Shown here: in pieces, positions 20,325-30,552 of the stretch
Layout of the letters: each line of letters starts with the position of its first letter
Position numbering within the stretch: position 1 is the first letter of the stretch
Source of the DNA: Candidatus Cloacimonadota bacterium
GTDB lineage: Bacteria; Cloacimonadota; Cloacimonadia; JGIOTU-2
NCBI GenBank assembly: GCA_030613025.1
Contig: JAUWMT010000010.1
Location: 1-64,000, forward strand
Direction of reading: 5' to 3'
DNA length: 64,000 bases
Translations under genes and position numbers: made by a program
Notes under the pieces: model-generated
Database searches by the model: none
The model's input: only the letters and a program-made list of their open reading frames with translations
What the model was told of the DNA's origin: nothing

Positions 20325-21083
20325 ATGAAAGAAATTAATTTAACAGGTAAAACTGCGCTCATTACTGGAGGAACCAGAGGGATAGGACATGCGATTGCTC
20401 AAAATTTTGTTGACGCTGGTGCTGATATAATTGTAACAGGTACAAAGAAAGGTGGTAAGGATCTTTTATTTAGATCAATAAAAAATGTAAAGAGTAATCA
20501 AAATATTGAATATTTAGTAGTTGACTTTAATAATACGGACCAAGTTTATTCATTTTTAGATATTTTAAAGTTAAAAGATCGTATTGATATTTGCGTTAAT
20601 AATGCTGGGACAAATAAAATTAGAATGATAAAGGATATTTGTTTTGAAGATATCAAAAATCTACATGATGTTAATCTATACGCTCCATTTTTGATACTCT
20701 CAGTTGCTTTAGAAAAAATGAAAAAAAACAGGTGGGGTAGAGTAGTGAATATTGGTTCTCTATGGAGCAAATTAAGTAGGAAGGGACGATCTATATATTC
20801 ATCAAGTAAATATGCCTTGATGGGATTAACAGTAACTGCTGCGTTAGAGTATGCTTCCTATAATGTGTTAGTTAATATGGTCTCACCAGGTTTTGTTTGG
20901 ACAGATCTTTCTAAACAAACACTGACTAGTGAAGAGAAAGTAGACATTGAGAGTAGAATTCCTGTTGGGAAATTTGCTGTTCCTATGGACATCGCAGACA
21001 CTGTCCTATTTCTATGTAGCGAAATGAATAAGTATATTACAGGACAAAATATAATAATAGATGGAGGGTATATTTGTGAATAA
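20325..21083 (+). CDS. SDR-family oxidoreductase
   Basis: LTGKTALITGGTRGIGHAIAQNF...CVNNAGTNK...GRVVNIGS...YSSSKYALMGLT...SPGFVWTDLS. Confidence 0.93.
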   Translation: MKEINLTGKTALITGGTRGIGHAIAQNFVDAGADIIVTGTKKGGKDLLFRSIKNVKSNQNIEYLVVDFNNTDQVYSFLDILKLKDRIDICVNNAGTNKIRMIKDICFEDIKNLHDVNLYAPFLILSVALEKMKKNRWGRVVNIGSLWSKLSRKGRSIYSSSKYALMGLTVTAALEYASYNVLVNMVSPGFVWTDLSKQTLTSEEKVDIESRIPVGKFAVPMDIADTVLFLCSEMNKYITGQNIIIDGGYICE

Positions 21084-22161
21084 TTCAGTGATTTCTGTTA
21101 AATCAATATATCATGATTACAATGTATATTTTGATTCAAATGTTTACAGTATAATTGAAACATTGAGAAAAAAAGTAAAATTCCATGTTATCATTGATTC
21201 AAAAGTTTATAATCTTCATAAAGCTCGTTTATCATGGATTGATTTCGCTTCTACTGTTATCAAAATTGAAGCGACCGAAAGTAATAAAGATATAAAGAGG
21301 GTTCAAAGCATAGCTGAAGAACTATTAAAAAATAATGTTATAAAAAAAGATATCATTTTTGTTATTGGTGGTGGAATCATTCAAGATGTAGGAGCTTTTG
21401 CATCAAATATTTTAAAGCGGGGTATTGAATGGTATTTTATCCCAACAACATTACTAGCTATGTGCGATAGCTGTATTGGTAGTAAAGTTGGAATAAATAT
21501 GTCGGGTTACAAAAACCAATTGGGTGTATTTTGGCCTCCTAAAAATGTTTATATTGACATTGAATATTTAAACACGCTGGATAATATACATATACTTTCT
21601 GGTCTAGGGGAAATAATTAAAGTACACTTAATTGCTGGCAAGAAAGATTTTTACAAGTTAGAAGATAATTACAGAGAAGTCGTTACTGATTTTAAGCTTT
21701 TAAAGTCATTTATTTACAGGAGCCTTGAGATTAAAAAGACAATTATAGAAAAAGATGAATTTGATACTGAATATAGACATATTTTGAACTACGGACATAC
21801 TTTCGGACATGCTATTGAAGCTTATACAAACAATTTTGTTCCACATGGAATAGGTGTATCTATAGGGATGGATATGGCTAACTATATTTCAATGAATAAA
21901 GGATATATTTGTAATAACCTATTTGATCGAATAAGTAATATAATAAGAAAAAATATTCCATATCAGTCTTTAGATTATGGAAACTATAGCAAAATGAAGA
22001 AATTCTTGAAGGGTGATAAAAAATATGATGGATCTATATTGAAGGTAATACTCTGTAAAGGCATAGGTAATATATTTATAGACAAGATGGAAGTGAAAAA
22101 TAGGTTACTGGAATTGATTGATCAATATGCGGTAACATACAATTCTACAAAAAATTTATAG
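21061..22161 (+). CDS. DHQ-synthase superfamily sugar-phosphate cyclase
   Basis: IFVIGGGIIQDVGAFASNILKRGIEWYFIPTTLLAMCDSCIGSKVGINMSGYKNQLGVFWPPKNVYIDI...NYGHTFGHAIEAYTNNFVPHGIGVSIGM. Confidence 0.88.
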   Translation: MEGIFVNNSVISVKSIYHDYNVYFDSNVYSIIETLRKKVKFHVIIDSKVYNLHKARLSWIDFASTVIKIEATESNKDIKRVQSIAEELLKNNVIKKDIIFVIGGGIIQDVGAFASNILKRGIEWYFIPTTLLAMCDSCIGSKVGINMSGYKNQLGVFWPPKNVYIDIEYLNTLDNIHILSGLGEIIKVHLIAGKKDFYKLEDNYREVVTDFKLLKSFIYRSLEIKKTIIEKDEFDTEYRHILNYGHTFGHAIEAYTNNFVPHGIGVSIGMDMANYISMNKGYICNNLFDRISNIIRKNIPYQSLDYGNYSKMKKFLKGDKKYDGSILKVILCKGIGNIFIDKMEVKNRLLELIDQYAVTYNSTKNL

Positions 22162-22183
22162 ATATTTAAAAACAATTAGAATT

Positions 22184-23539
22184 ATGTATCTTGGCATTGA
22201 TATTGGCGCATCTTTCTGCAAAGCTGTGGTAATAGATAAAAATATTAACGTGTTGCAAACTGCCAGAAAGAGGATGCCAAATCCTATCGAAACAGAAAGT
22301 TTTAAATTAGTTGAATATGATATTAATAAGATAATCAATTTAGTCTTTGATTTAATTAAATCAATTAATAACAAATTTACTAAGACAATTGATGGGATTG
22401 GAATAGCTGGTCAAATGCATGGGGTCTTGCTTGTGGACCAATCAAACAAACCGATTACAAATTTTGTAAGTTGGCAAGATCAAAGAACAAATGAATTATT
22501 ACCTAAAAGCCAAACAACATATTTGAATTACTTAAAGGATAATCTGCAGAAATATAGACCAGTAACAGGTACCGACCTTAGATCAGGAATGATGGGTCCT
22601 TTACTTTTTTGGTTTTTAAAAAAAGGATATTTAAATAGTAATGCGAAAGTAAAGGTAACTTTCCTCTCTGACTTTATTGTTTCAGTATTAACTGAAAATG
22701 AACCTTTATGTGATTCAACAAATGCATCAGGATCTGGTATATATAATATTAAGGATAGAGAATGGTTAAATGAATATTTTGAAATAACGGGTATAGATTA
22801 CAATATTTTGCCCAATGTAGTGGAGACAAAGTCATTAGCTGGGAAATTAACTTCTAGTCTATCGAAGGAATTAAATCTAAAACAAGGCTTGCCAGTATAT
22901 GTTTCAATTGGCGATTATCAGGCAGCATTACTATCTTCGAATTTAGGTGATAAGCACATATCAATAAATGTCGGTACGGGTGCACAAGTAAGTTTATTGA
23001 TCAAGCATTATGTTAATACTGAGAATTATGAAATTAGACCATATATTAATAATACATTTTTAAAATGTGTTAGCGGACTACCAGGGGGTCGTTTATTAGG
23101 TGTATTTGAAATATTTATAAAAAATATACTTCGTGAATTCTCTTTTTCTGTTAGGAAGTTAGATATTTTATCTGAATTAGATAACATTTGTTTAAAAACC
23201 ATTAGTGATACTGATATTGTCTGTAACCCTAATTCTTTTAATGACAAAATTGATTCTTATTCTAGTTTTTTAAATATCACAAAATCAAATTTCAATATTA
23301 ATGAGTTATATTTTTCATTAATAAAAGGATGCGTTCAAAAATATTTTGATTCATTTAATAAGATAAAAAAGCAAACAACTAATTGTATAGATTATAAAAT
23401 TTTATTAACTGGTGGTGTAATAAAAAAAAGTCAATTAATGAAAAACCTAATAATAGATAAATTTCATTTTGATGTTTTGTTTTCAGAATATGAAGAAGAG
23501 GCTGCTGTAGGCGCAGCGTTGATTGCTATACAAGACTAA
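22184..23539 (+). CDS. FGGY-family carbohydrate kinase
   Basis: MYLGIDIGASFCKAVVIDKN...GIGIAGQMHGVLLVDQSNKPITNFVSWQDQRT...LLTGGVIKKSQLM. Confidence 0.9.
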   Translation: MYLGIDIGASFCKAVVIDKNINVLQTARKRMPNPIETESFKLVEYDINKIINLVFDLIKSINNKFTKTIDGIGIAGQMHGVLLVDQSNKPITNFVSWQDQRTNELLPKSQTTYLNYLKDNLQKYRPVTGTDLRSGMMGPLLFWFLKKGYLNSNAKVKVTFLSDFIVSVLTENEPLCDSTNASGSGIYNIKDREWLNEYFEITGIDYNILPNVVETKSLAGKLTSSLSKELNLKQGLPVYVSIGDYQAALLSSNLGDKHISINVGTGAQVSLLIKHYVNTENYEIRPYINNTFLKCVSGLPGGRLLGVFEIFIKNILREFSFSVRKLDILSELDNICLKTISDTDIVCNPNSFNDKIDSYSSFLNITKSNFNINELYFSLIKGCVQKYFDSFNKIKKQTTNCIDYKILLTGGVIKKSQLMKNLIIDKFHFDVLFSEYEEEAAVGAALIAIQD

Positions 23540-23632
23540 TTTATGATTGAAAACTATAGATTTAGATGTTGAATTTGAGTTTAGTTTAGAAGAAACATTA
23601 TTAAGTAAAAGACAAAAAAGGAGATATTAAAT

Positions 23633-24565
23633 ATGAAAAAAGTATTAGTATTAAGTTCTCAATTTCTCATAGATTTATATAAATACCAGAATATATTTAT
23701 AGAAAGAGATATCGAAGTAATAAGTATGAGCCGAAAACCAAAAATTACATATGAAGAGTTATACAATGTTGTGGATCAGTATGATGGAATTGTTGTTGGA
23801 GGAACTGATAATTTTAATGAAAAAATGATTAAGAAGGCATCATCCCGTGTTAAAGTTTTAGCCAAGTGGGGAGTCGGCATAAACAATATTGATATGGAAG
23901 CATCTCGAAAATATGGTATTAAGGTTGGTTATTCACCAGGATATCTTGCAGAACCTGTTGCCAACATGGTGATTGCCTATATCATTATGCTCGCAAGACA
24001 ATTGCATACCCAAAACAACGAGATGCACAAAGGTAGATGGACTAAGAAAGTAGGGTTGTCACCTCGGGGACGCACACTTGGGGTAATCGGTCTTGGTGCT
24101 ATTGGGAAAAAAGTTATTGAAAAGGCCACGTTATTAGGCATGAAATTTTTAATAAATGATATTAAGAAAATTGATAATGAATTTCTAAATAGATTCGATT
24201 CTGAATTTGTAAATATAAACGAGCTTTTTAAACGCAGTGATTTTGTATCGTTATGCTGTAGCCAAAATGAAGAAAATTATCATTTGTTGAATGAATCAAC
24301 CTTTGCATTAATGAAAGATGGAGTTTTTATCATTAATACGGCAAGGGGAACATTGATTGATGAAAATGCGCTCGTGCAAGCATTAGAATCAGGTAAAGTT
24401 TCTGGTGCAGCTCTCGATGTTTTCGAGAAAGAACCAATTAATCCATATAATCCTCTTATAAAATTTGATAATCTAATATTAAGTCCCCACAATGGTAATA
24501 GTGAGGATGTAGCAATTTTAAATGTTACTAAAAATACAGTAGATATATTGCTAAGAAACTTGTGA
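23633..24565 (+). CDS. D-2-hydroxyacid / phosphoglycerate dehydrogenase
   Basis: VLAKWGVGINNIDMEASRKYGIKVGYSPGYLAEPVANMVIAYIIMLARQ...RTLGVIGLGAIGKKVIEKATLLGMK...INTARGTLIDENALVQALESGKVSGAALDVFEKEP. Confidence 0.93.
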   Translation: MKKVLVLSSQFLIDLYKYQNIFIERDIEVISMSRKPKITYEELYNVVDQYDGIVVGGTDNFNEKMIKKASSRVKVLAKWGVGINNIDMEASRKYGIKVGYSPGYLAEPVANMVIAYIIMLARQLHTQNNEMHKGRWTKKVGLSPRGRTLGVIGLGAIGKKVIEKATLLGMKFLINDIKKIDNEFLNRFDSEFVNINELFKRSDFVSLCCSQNEENYHLLNESTFALMKDGVFIINTARGTLIDENALVQALESGKVSGAALDVFEKEPINPYNPLIKFDNLILSPHNGNSEDVAILNVTKNTVDILLRNL

Positions 24566-24632
24566 TATAAAATTTTTTTTATTACATGTATTAGATTTTG
24601 ACACACCATCATATGGTAATCGAGATAAGTTT

Positions 24633-25268
24633 TTGATTGAGCAGATTTCTGAGATAAAGCAAGGAAAGTCTGCCAATTCATCAAAATGGACATTCACATC
24701 AAATCATCTTGGAACCCATGTAGATGTACCTAAGCACTTTTTTGACAATGGCAAAACAATTACGGATTATAACCCGCAAGATTGGATATTTAATCAAGTT
24801 CAAGTATTAGATATACCTGTCCATTTTGCTCGATTAATAGAAATAAAAGAAATTGAATCTAAGATTCAAAAAGGTATTGATTTACTTTTGCTTCGCACAG
24901 GATATGAGAAGTTTAGGAAAACAGAAAAATATTGGAATGATAATCCTGGAATAGCACCAGAATTATGTCAATGGCTGAAAAAAGAACATTCGAATATTAG
25001 AGCAATCGGGTTTGATTTTATTTCCTTATCTTCTTGGAAATTTCGAACCGAGGGAAAAGAAGCTCATAAGATATTGTTAGGTAATGAGGATGTAAAGCCC
25101 ATTTTAATAATTGAAGATATGTCTTTTGTCAAATTAAGAAATGATACAATTATTGAACAAGTATTAATAGCCCCAATACTGATAATTAGTAGTAATGGTG
25201 CGCCTGTTACTGTTTTCGCTAATATTAGGTTTAGTAAAACCAAGGTAAAGACAAATGAAAAATATTAG
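24633..25268 (+). CDS. Cyclase / kynurenine formamidase family protein
   Basis: WTFTSNHLGTHVDVPKHFFDNGKTITDY (HxGTHxDxPxHF); homologous frame extends upstream (LDFDTPSYGNRDKF), so the true start may be further 5'. Confidence 0.82.
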   Translation: MIEQISEIKQGKSANSSKWTFTSNHLGTHVDVPKHFFDNGKTITDYNPQDWIFNQVQVLDIPVHFARLIEIKEIESKIQKGIDLLLLRTGYEKFRKTEKYWNDNPGIAPELCQWLKKEHSNIRAIGFDFISLSSWKFRTEGKEAHKILLGNEDVKPILIIEDMSFVKLRNDTIIEQVLIAPILIISSNGAPVTVFANIRFSKTKVKTNEKY

Positions 25269-26064
25269 GTTAAAAGATTACTCAATTATTAGAATACTAA
25301 AGGGTATAAAAAGAAGAATATTTGACATACCTGATATTATTTCCTGGTATTTGCCTACAAAAATTTCGAAAAAGAATAAGGATAAGTTACGCAAATTGCA
25401 TAATAAACATAAAGGAGAAAGATGTTTTATTATTGCAAATGGACCTAGTTTGAAAAAAACTAATCTTTCTCTCCTGAAAGATGAATATACAATTGGTATG
25501 AACCGGATTTATCTTCTTAAAGAGAAAATGGGATTTCTACCGACATATCTTGCTGTTGCAGATATTGAAATTCAATTAAATCAATTTCATGATGAATACG
25601 ATAGCATCGATATTCCAAAGTTTTTTCCTTGGAAATTAAGAAGAAAGTTTAGGAATTCGGAGAATGTTTTTTTTTTTATAATGAAATATAAAACGGATTT
25701 TTCTCCGGTTTTTACAAAATTTATTGGCGCTGGCAAAAGTGTTACTGTTGTATGTTTTCAACTTGCCTATTATTTGGGTTTCTCCGAAGTAATACTTATA
25801 GGGAAAGATCATTCTTATACTCATGAACAAAAGGGTGTACCTGGTACTCGAATTAGAAGTTCAGGTAAAGAAAGTAATCATTTTATTTCTGGATATTATA
25901 AAAAAGGTATGAAATGGACGATTCCTAATTATCTTGAAGAAGAAATTGCCTACAGACATGCAAAGAAAGCTTATGAAAAATATGGAAGAAAGATATTTGA
26001 TGCAACTATCGATGGCAAATTAAATGTATTTGAAAAAGTAAATTATTATGAATTGTTTAAATGA
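25255..26064 (+). CDS. DUF115 / MptE-like family protein
   Basis: KGERCFIIANGPSLKKTNLSLLKDEYTIGMNRIYLLKEKMGFLPTYLAVADIE. Confidence 0.75.
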   Translation: MKNIRLKDYSIIRILKGIKRRIFDIPDIISWYLPTKISKKNKDKLRKLHNKHKGERCFIIANGPSLKKTNLSLLKDEYTIGMNRIYLLKEKMGFLPTYLAVADIEIQLNQFHDEYDSIDIPKFFPWKLRRKFRNSENVFFFIMKYKTDFSPVFTKFIGAGKSVTVVCFQLAYYLGFSEVILIGKDHSYTHEQKGVPGTRIRSSGKESNHFISGYYKKGMKWTIPNYLEEEIAYRHAKKAYEKYGRKIFDATIDGKLNVFEKVNYYELFK

Positions 26065-26101
26065 AAGAATTTGATCATGAAAACATTAAACAATATCTAT
26101 T

Positions 26102-26887
26102 ATGAGTAAAATTAATAATAATAACATTAAAGTTGTGAACCTTTTCGGTCTTGACATTGCTAACGTGACAATGTTGGAATCGTGTCAAATAGCAAATCAG
26201 TTTGCAAAAAAAAGGGATAAGTATCGGGCTATATTTACTCCCAATGCTAATATGATGGTGAAAGAAATTGAGGATAGTAACTTTCGTAAAATTCTTTCTA
26301 GTGCAGATCTTTTGCTTTCCGATGGAATATCTTTGATTATAGCATCAATAATATTCAATAAACCATTAAAAGAAAAAGTTTCTGGTAGTACTTTTTTTAT
26401 TAAAAGTTGTGAGTCTTTTGCAAATAATAATAAAAAGGTTTTTTTTCTTGGAGCAGCAGAAGGAGTGGCCTTAAAAGCTGCTGAAAGTCTTAAAAAGCAC
26501 TTTCCAAAATTAAATGTTATTGGATGTTACTCACCTTCATATGGTTTTGAAAACGATCAAATTGAAAATCAAAAAATAATTGAAATGTTAAAAAACTCTT
26601 CTCCTGATGTGTTATTTGTAGCCATGTCAAATGGAAGAGGTGAAAAATGGATTATTGAAAACAAACAATTTTATCAAATACCCGTAAGCATTCAAGTAGG
26701 TGCTTCATTTGATTTCGCAGCAGGTATAAAAAGAATACCACCAGAATTCATAAAAAAAACAGGTCTTGCTTGGTTATGGCGATTATTGCATGAACCCAAA
26801 CGTTTGTGGCGTCAACGCCTTGTCGAGGATCCGAGGTTTTATTATTATATGTTTAAAAGGATAATTAAGGAAAGGAAAATGATATGA
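26102..26887 (+). CDS. WecG/TagA/CpsF-family glycosyltransferase
   Basis: [18 protein letters not shown]...[12 protein letters not shown]...[38 protein letters not shown]...[19 protein letters not shown]. Confidence 0.93.
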   Translation: MSKINNNNIKVVNLFGLDIANVTMLESCQIANQFAKKRDKYRAIFTPNANMMVKEIEDSNFRKILSSADLLLSDGISLIIASIIFNKPLKEKVSGSTFFIKSCESFANNNKKVFFLGAAEGVALKAAESLKKHFPKLNVIGCYSPSYGFENDQIENQKIIEMLKNSSPDVLFVAMSNGRGEKWIIENKQFYQIPVSIQVGASFDFAAGIKRIPPEFIKKTGLAWLWRLLHEPKRLWRQRLVEDPRFYYYMFKRIIKERKMI

Positions 26888-27939
26888 AAAAGGCATTGAT
26901 TACTGGAGTTACGGGTCAAGATGGTTCTTATCTTGCCGAGTTATTACTAGATAAAGGATATGAAGTACATGGTATAGTAAGAAGAAGCTCTTCATTTAAT
27001 CGAGGAAGAATTGAACATCTTTACTTAAAAGATTTTATTAAAAATAACCATTTCCATTCTGGTTTTTATCTTCATTATGGTGATATGACGGACTCTAGCA
27101 ATTTGATTAGAATAATAAAGGAAATTGAACCTGAAGAAATTTTTAATCTTGCTGCACAATCTCATGTCAAAGTATCTTTTGATGTTCCTGAGTATACAGC
27201 AGATGTAGATGGTTTAGGAACTTTAAGATTAATGGAGGCAGTTAGATTACTTGGGATGGAAAAGCATACAAAGATCTATCATGCATCTACAAGTGAGTTA
27301 TTCGGAAAAGCACAGGAAATACCACAATCTGAGAATACTCCATTTTATCCTCGCTCTCCTTATGGAGTAGCTAAACTTTATGCATATTGGATTGTAAAAA
27401 ATTATCGAGAAGCCTATGATATGCATGCTTCAAACGGGATACTTTTTAATCATGAATCTGAAAGAAGGGGTGAATCATTTGTTACCAGAAAAATAACATT
27501 GGCAGCAGCGAGAATAAAGCATGGCATTAAAGAGAGATTATCATTGGGAAATTTGAATGCTAAGAGAGACTGGGGATACGCAAAAGATTATGTTGAATGT
27601 ATGTGGAGAATTTTGCAGCAAGATTTACCTGATGATTATATTATAGCCACAGGAGAGAGTCATACTGTTAGAGAATTTGCAACTTTAGCTTTTCATTTTG
27701 CTGGGATTGAGACCAGGTGGGAAGGTGATGGTAAAAATGAAGTTGGAATAGATAGGAAAACAAACAAAATTATTGTTGATGTGGATGAAAATTATTTTCG
27801 CCCGACTGAAGTGGATTTTTTATTGGGGAATCCACAAAAGGCAAAAGATAAATTAAATTGGAATCCCCAAATGACTTCATTTAAAAAGTTAGTAGAGTTA
27901 ATGGTTAAGCATGATTTAGAATATGTATTAGAAAAATAA
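26884..27939 (+). CDS. gmd: GDP-mannose 4,6-dehydratase
   Basis: [46 protein letters not shown]...[19 protein letters not shown]...[18 protein letters not shown]. Confidence 0.97.
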   Translation: MKKALITGVTGQDGSYLAELLLDKGYEVHGIVRRSSSFNRGRIEHLYLKDFIKNNHFHSGFYLHYGDMTDSSNLIRIIKEIEPEEIFNLAAQSHVKVSFDVPEYTADVDGLGTLRLMEAVRLLGMEKHTKIYHASTSELFGKAQEIPQSENTPFYPRSPYGVAKLYAYWIVKNYREAYDMHASNGILFNHESERRGESFVTRKITLAAARIKHGIKERLSLGNLNAKRDWGYAKDYVECMWRILQQDLPDDYIIATGESHTVREFATLAFHFAGIETRWEGDGKNEVGIDRKTNKIIVDVDENYFRPTEVDFLLGNPQKAKDKLNWNPQMTSFKKLVELMVKHDLEYVLEK

Positions 27940-27940
27940 T

Positions 27941-28879
27941 ATGAAATATTGGAAAGATAAGAGAATTGTTGTAACGGGTGGTAATGGTTTTTTAGGTAAA
28001 GCTGTTGTTAATAAACTATTATCCAAAGGTGTAGTCAGAAAAGATATTGTAATTCCCAATATTGAAAGTGATGATCTAACTATATATGAGAACTGCTTAA
28101 GAATAACAAAAGGTGCAGATATTGTTATTCATCTTGCTGCTACAGTTGGTGGGATTTTATTTCACAAAAAACATCCGGCTTCTATGCTATTCGACAATGT
28201 TATCATGGGATTCAAACTGATTGAGGCATGTAGAGAAAATAATGTTTCTAAAATAATAAATATTGGTTCAACATCTTCATATCCAGCTGGTATAGAGCCT
28301 CCTTTTATGGAGGAGAAAATATGGGATGGTTATCCAGATCAAGTTACTTCATCTTATGGAATTGCGAAGAAAGTTGTCATGGAACTTGGAATTAAATACA
28401 AAGAAGAATATGATATGAATGCTATCTTTCTTATGCTTGCTAACTTATATGGACCTTGTGATAATTTCACTCAGGAAAATGCCCAGGTTATTCCGGCTTT
28501 AATTGAGCGTATTTATCAAGCGAAACAAAACAACAAACCATCTGTCGAGGTTTGGGGATCTGGTAAGGCTACTAGGGAGTTTATTTTTGTAGAAGACGCT
28601 GCCGAGGCAATTCTATTAGCTACCGAAAAACATAATTCACCTCAGCCAATAAATATAGGAACAGGAACAGAAACACCTATAAAGGAAACTGTGGAAACTA
28701 TTGCCAAAATAATTGAATTTAGTGGTGATATTTGTTGGGATACATCAAAACCCGATGGTACTTTACGAAGATGTGTCGATGTATCTAAGGCAAAGAAATA
28801 TTTTGGTTTCAAAGCAAAAACAACCCTTCAAGAAGGTTTAATCAAAACATATAAATGGTATTGTGATAATGTTATATGA
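27941..28879 (+). CDS. GDP-L-fucose synthase / GDP-colitose synthase-like
   Basis: KRIVVTGGNGFLGKAVVNKLLSKG...NLYGPCDNFTQENAQVIPALIERIYQAKQNNKPSVEVWGSGKATREFIFVEDAAEAI...SKPDGTLRRCVDVSKA. Confidence 0.9.
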   Translation: MKYWKDKRIVVTGGNGFLGKAVVNKLLSKGVVRKDIVIPNIESDDLTIYENCLRITKGADIVIHLAATVGGILFHKKHPASMLFDNVIMGFKLIEACRENNVSKIINIGSTSSYPAGIEPPFMEEKIWDGYPDQVTSSYGIAKKVVMELGIKYKEEYDMNAIFLMLANLYGPCDNFTQENAQVIPALIERIYQAKQNNKPSVEVWGSGKATREFIFVEDAAEAILLATEKHNSPQPINIGTGTETPIKETVETIAKIIEFSGDICWDTSKPDGTLRRCVDVSKAKKYFGFKAKTTLQEGLIKTYKWYCDNVI

Positions 28880-30035
28880 GAAAAGTGTGAATTATAAACT
28901 TAGTGATGATACATGGGATGAAAAAGAAATAGAAGCTATTCATGAAGTAATAAAATCAAATCGCTTTACTATGGGGAAAAAAACTGAAGAATTTGAAATT
29001 AAATTTGCTAATTATTTTGGTTCGAAATTTGCAATAATGGTGAATTCCGGTTCGTCAGCAAATCTTTTGGCAATTGCAAGTTTAGTTTATTCTGGTAAAT
29101 TGCAAAAGGGAGACGAAGTAATTGTACCTGCTGTTTCATGGAGTACAACTTATTATCCCTTATTTCAACACGGTTTAAATCTAAAATTTGTTGATATAGA
29201 TTTAGAAACCTTAAATCTAAATTTAGATAGAATAGAGAATGCAATTTCTTTTAAAACAAAGGCAATATTTGCAGTAAATCTTTTGGGAAATCCAAATAAT
29301 TTTGATAGACTCAATAAAATATGTTTAGAATATAACTTGTTATTAATTGAAGATAATTGTGAATCACTTGGAGCAAAGTATAAAAATAAGTATTGTGGCA
29401 CTTTTGGCCTATTAGGTACTTTTTCGACTTTTTTTTCTCATCATATTTGCACTATGGAAGGTGGTGTTGTTGTTACTAATAATGAAGAACTTTATCACTA
29501 TATGCTTTCAATTCGTGCACATGGTTGGACGAGGAATTTACCTGAAAATAGTAAACTACACAAAAAATCTGTTAATAAATTTTACGAATCTTTTAATTTT
29601 ATTTTACCTGGTTATAATTTACGTCCTTTAGAAATGCAAGCTGCGATTGGCATAATACAGATTGATAAAATTAATAAAATAATTGGAACGAGAAGAAAAA
29701 ATGCTGAATATTTTCAAAAAATATTTGAAAATAAGGAGAACATAATAATTCAAAAAGAAATTGGAATTAGTTCCTGGTTTGGTTTTTCAATGCTATTGAA
29801 GAATGAATTGGAAGGAAAGCGAGAAAAAATTATTAATAATCTTATTTCTAATGATATAGAAGTTCGTCCAATTGTAGCAGGAAATTTTACTAGAAATGAA
29901 GCAATTAAGTTTATGGATTATAAGATTTCTGGGAAATTAGAAAATGCGGATTATATCCATGAAAATGGTTTTTTTGTAGGTAATCATTCAAGATTAATAA
30001 AAAATGAATTGAATAGTTTGTGTGAAATTTTGTAA
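28863..30035 (+). CDS. ColD-like PLP-dependent GDP-4-keto-6-deoxymannose 3-dehydratase (DegT fold)
   Basis: LIEDNCESLGAKYKNKYCGTFGLLGTFSTFFSHHICTMEGGVVVTNNEELYHYMLSIRAHGWTRNLP: His-His at the position normally holding the PLP lysine; gmd/fcl neighbours. Confidence 0.8.
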   Translation: MIMLYEKSVNYKLSDDTWDEKEIEAIHEVIKSNRFTMGKKTEEFEIKFANYFGSKFAIMVNSGSSANLLAIASLVYSGKLQKGDEVIVPAVSWSTTYYPLFQHGLNLKFVDIDLETLNLNLDRIENAISFKTKAIFAVNLLGNPNNFDRLNKICLEYNLLLIEDNCESLGAKYKNKYCGTFGLLGTFSTFFSHHICTMEGGVVVTNNEELYHYMLSIRAHGWTRNLPENSKLHKKSVNKFYESFNFILPGYNLRPLEMQAAIGIIQIDKINKIIGTRRKNAEYFQKIFENKENIIIQKEIGISSWFGFSMLLKNELEGKREKIINNLISNDIEVRPIVAGNFTRNEAIKFMDYKISGKLENADYIHENGFFVGNHSRLIKNELNSLCEIL

Positions 30036-30053
30036 GGATAAAAAATATAATTA

Positions 30054-30551
30054 ATGGGAGAAGATTATTTGAAGGAGTATGATTTTAAATCAGTATTTTT
30101 ATTACCTGTGAATTTATATGGACCAGGTGACAATTTCATAGCAGAAAATGCACATGTAATACAAGCATTAATACAACGATTTATTGAAGATGGAAAAGAG
30201 AATAAACCAAAGATTTCAGTTTGGGGTACTGGTGTTGCCACTAGAGAATTTTTATATATTACTGATGCGGCAAAAGGAATTGTATTAGCTACAGAAAAAT
30301 TAGTAAATTCTGAAATATTAAATTTAGGTTCAGGAATTGAAACTTCTATAAAAAAATTAGTTGAAATAATAAAAGAGTTAACTCATTATAAAGGTGAAAT
30401 TGTCTGGGATTCATCAAAACCAGATGGTACTTTACGCAGATGTGTTGACATTTCAAAGGCAGAGAATCTAATTGGATTTAGAGCTACGATATCTTTGTAT
30501 AACGGTCTTAAAAAATCAATAGATTGGTTTATAGCTGATTATCAATTATAG
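30054..30551 (+). pseudogene. C-terminal half of a second GDP-fucose/colitose synthase-like gene
   Basis: VNLYGPGDNFIAENAHVIQALIQRFIEDGKENKPKISVWGTGVATREFLYITDAAKGI...SSKPDGTLRRCVDISKA closely parallels 27941-28879; Rossmann half missing. Confidence 0.8.
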
Positions 30552-30552
30552 T

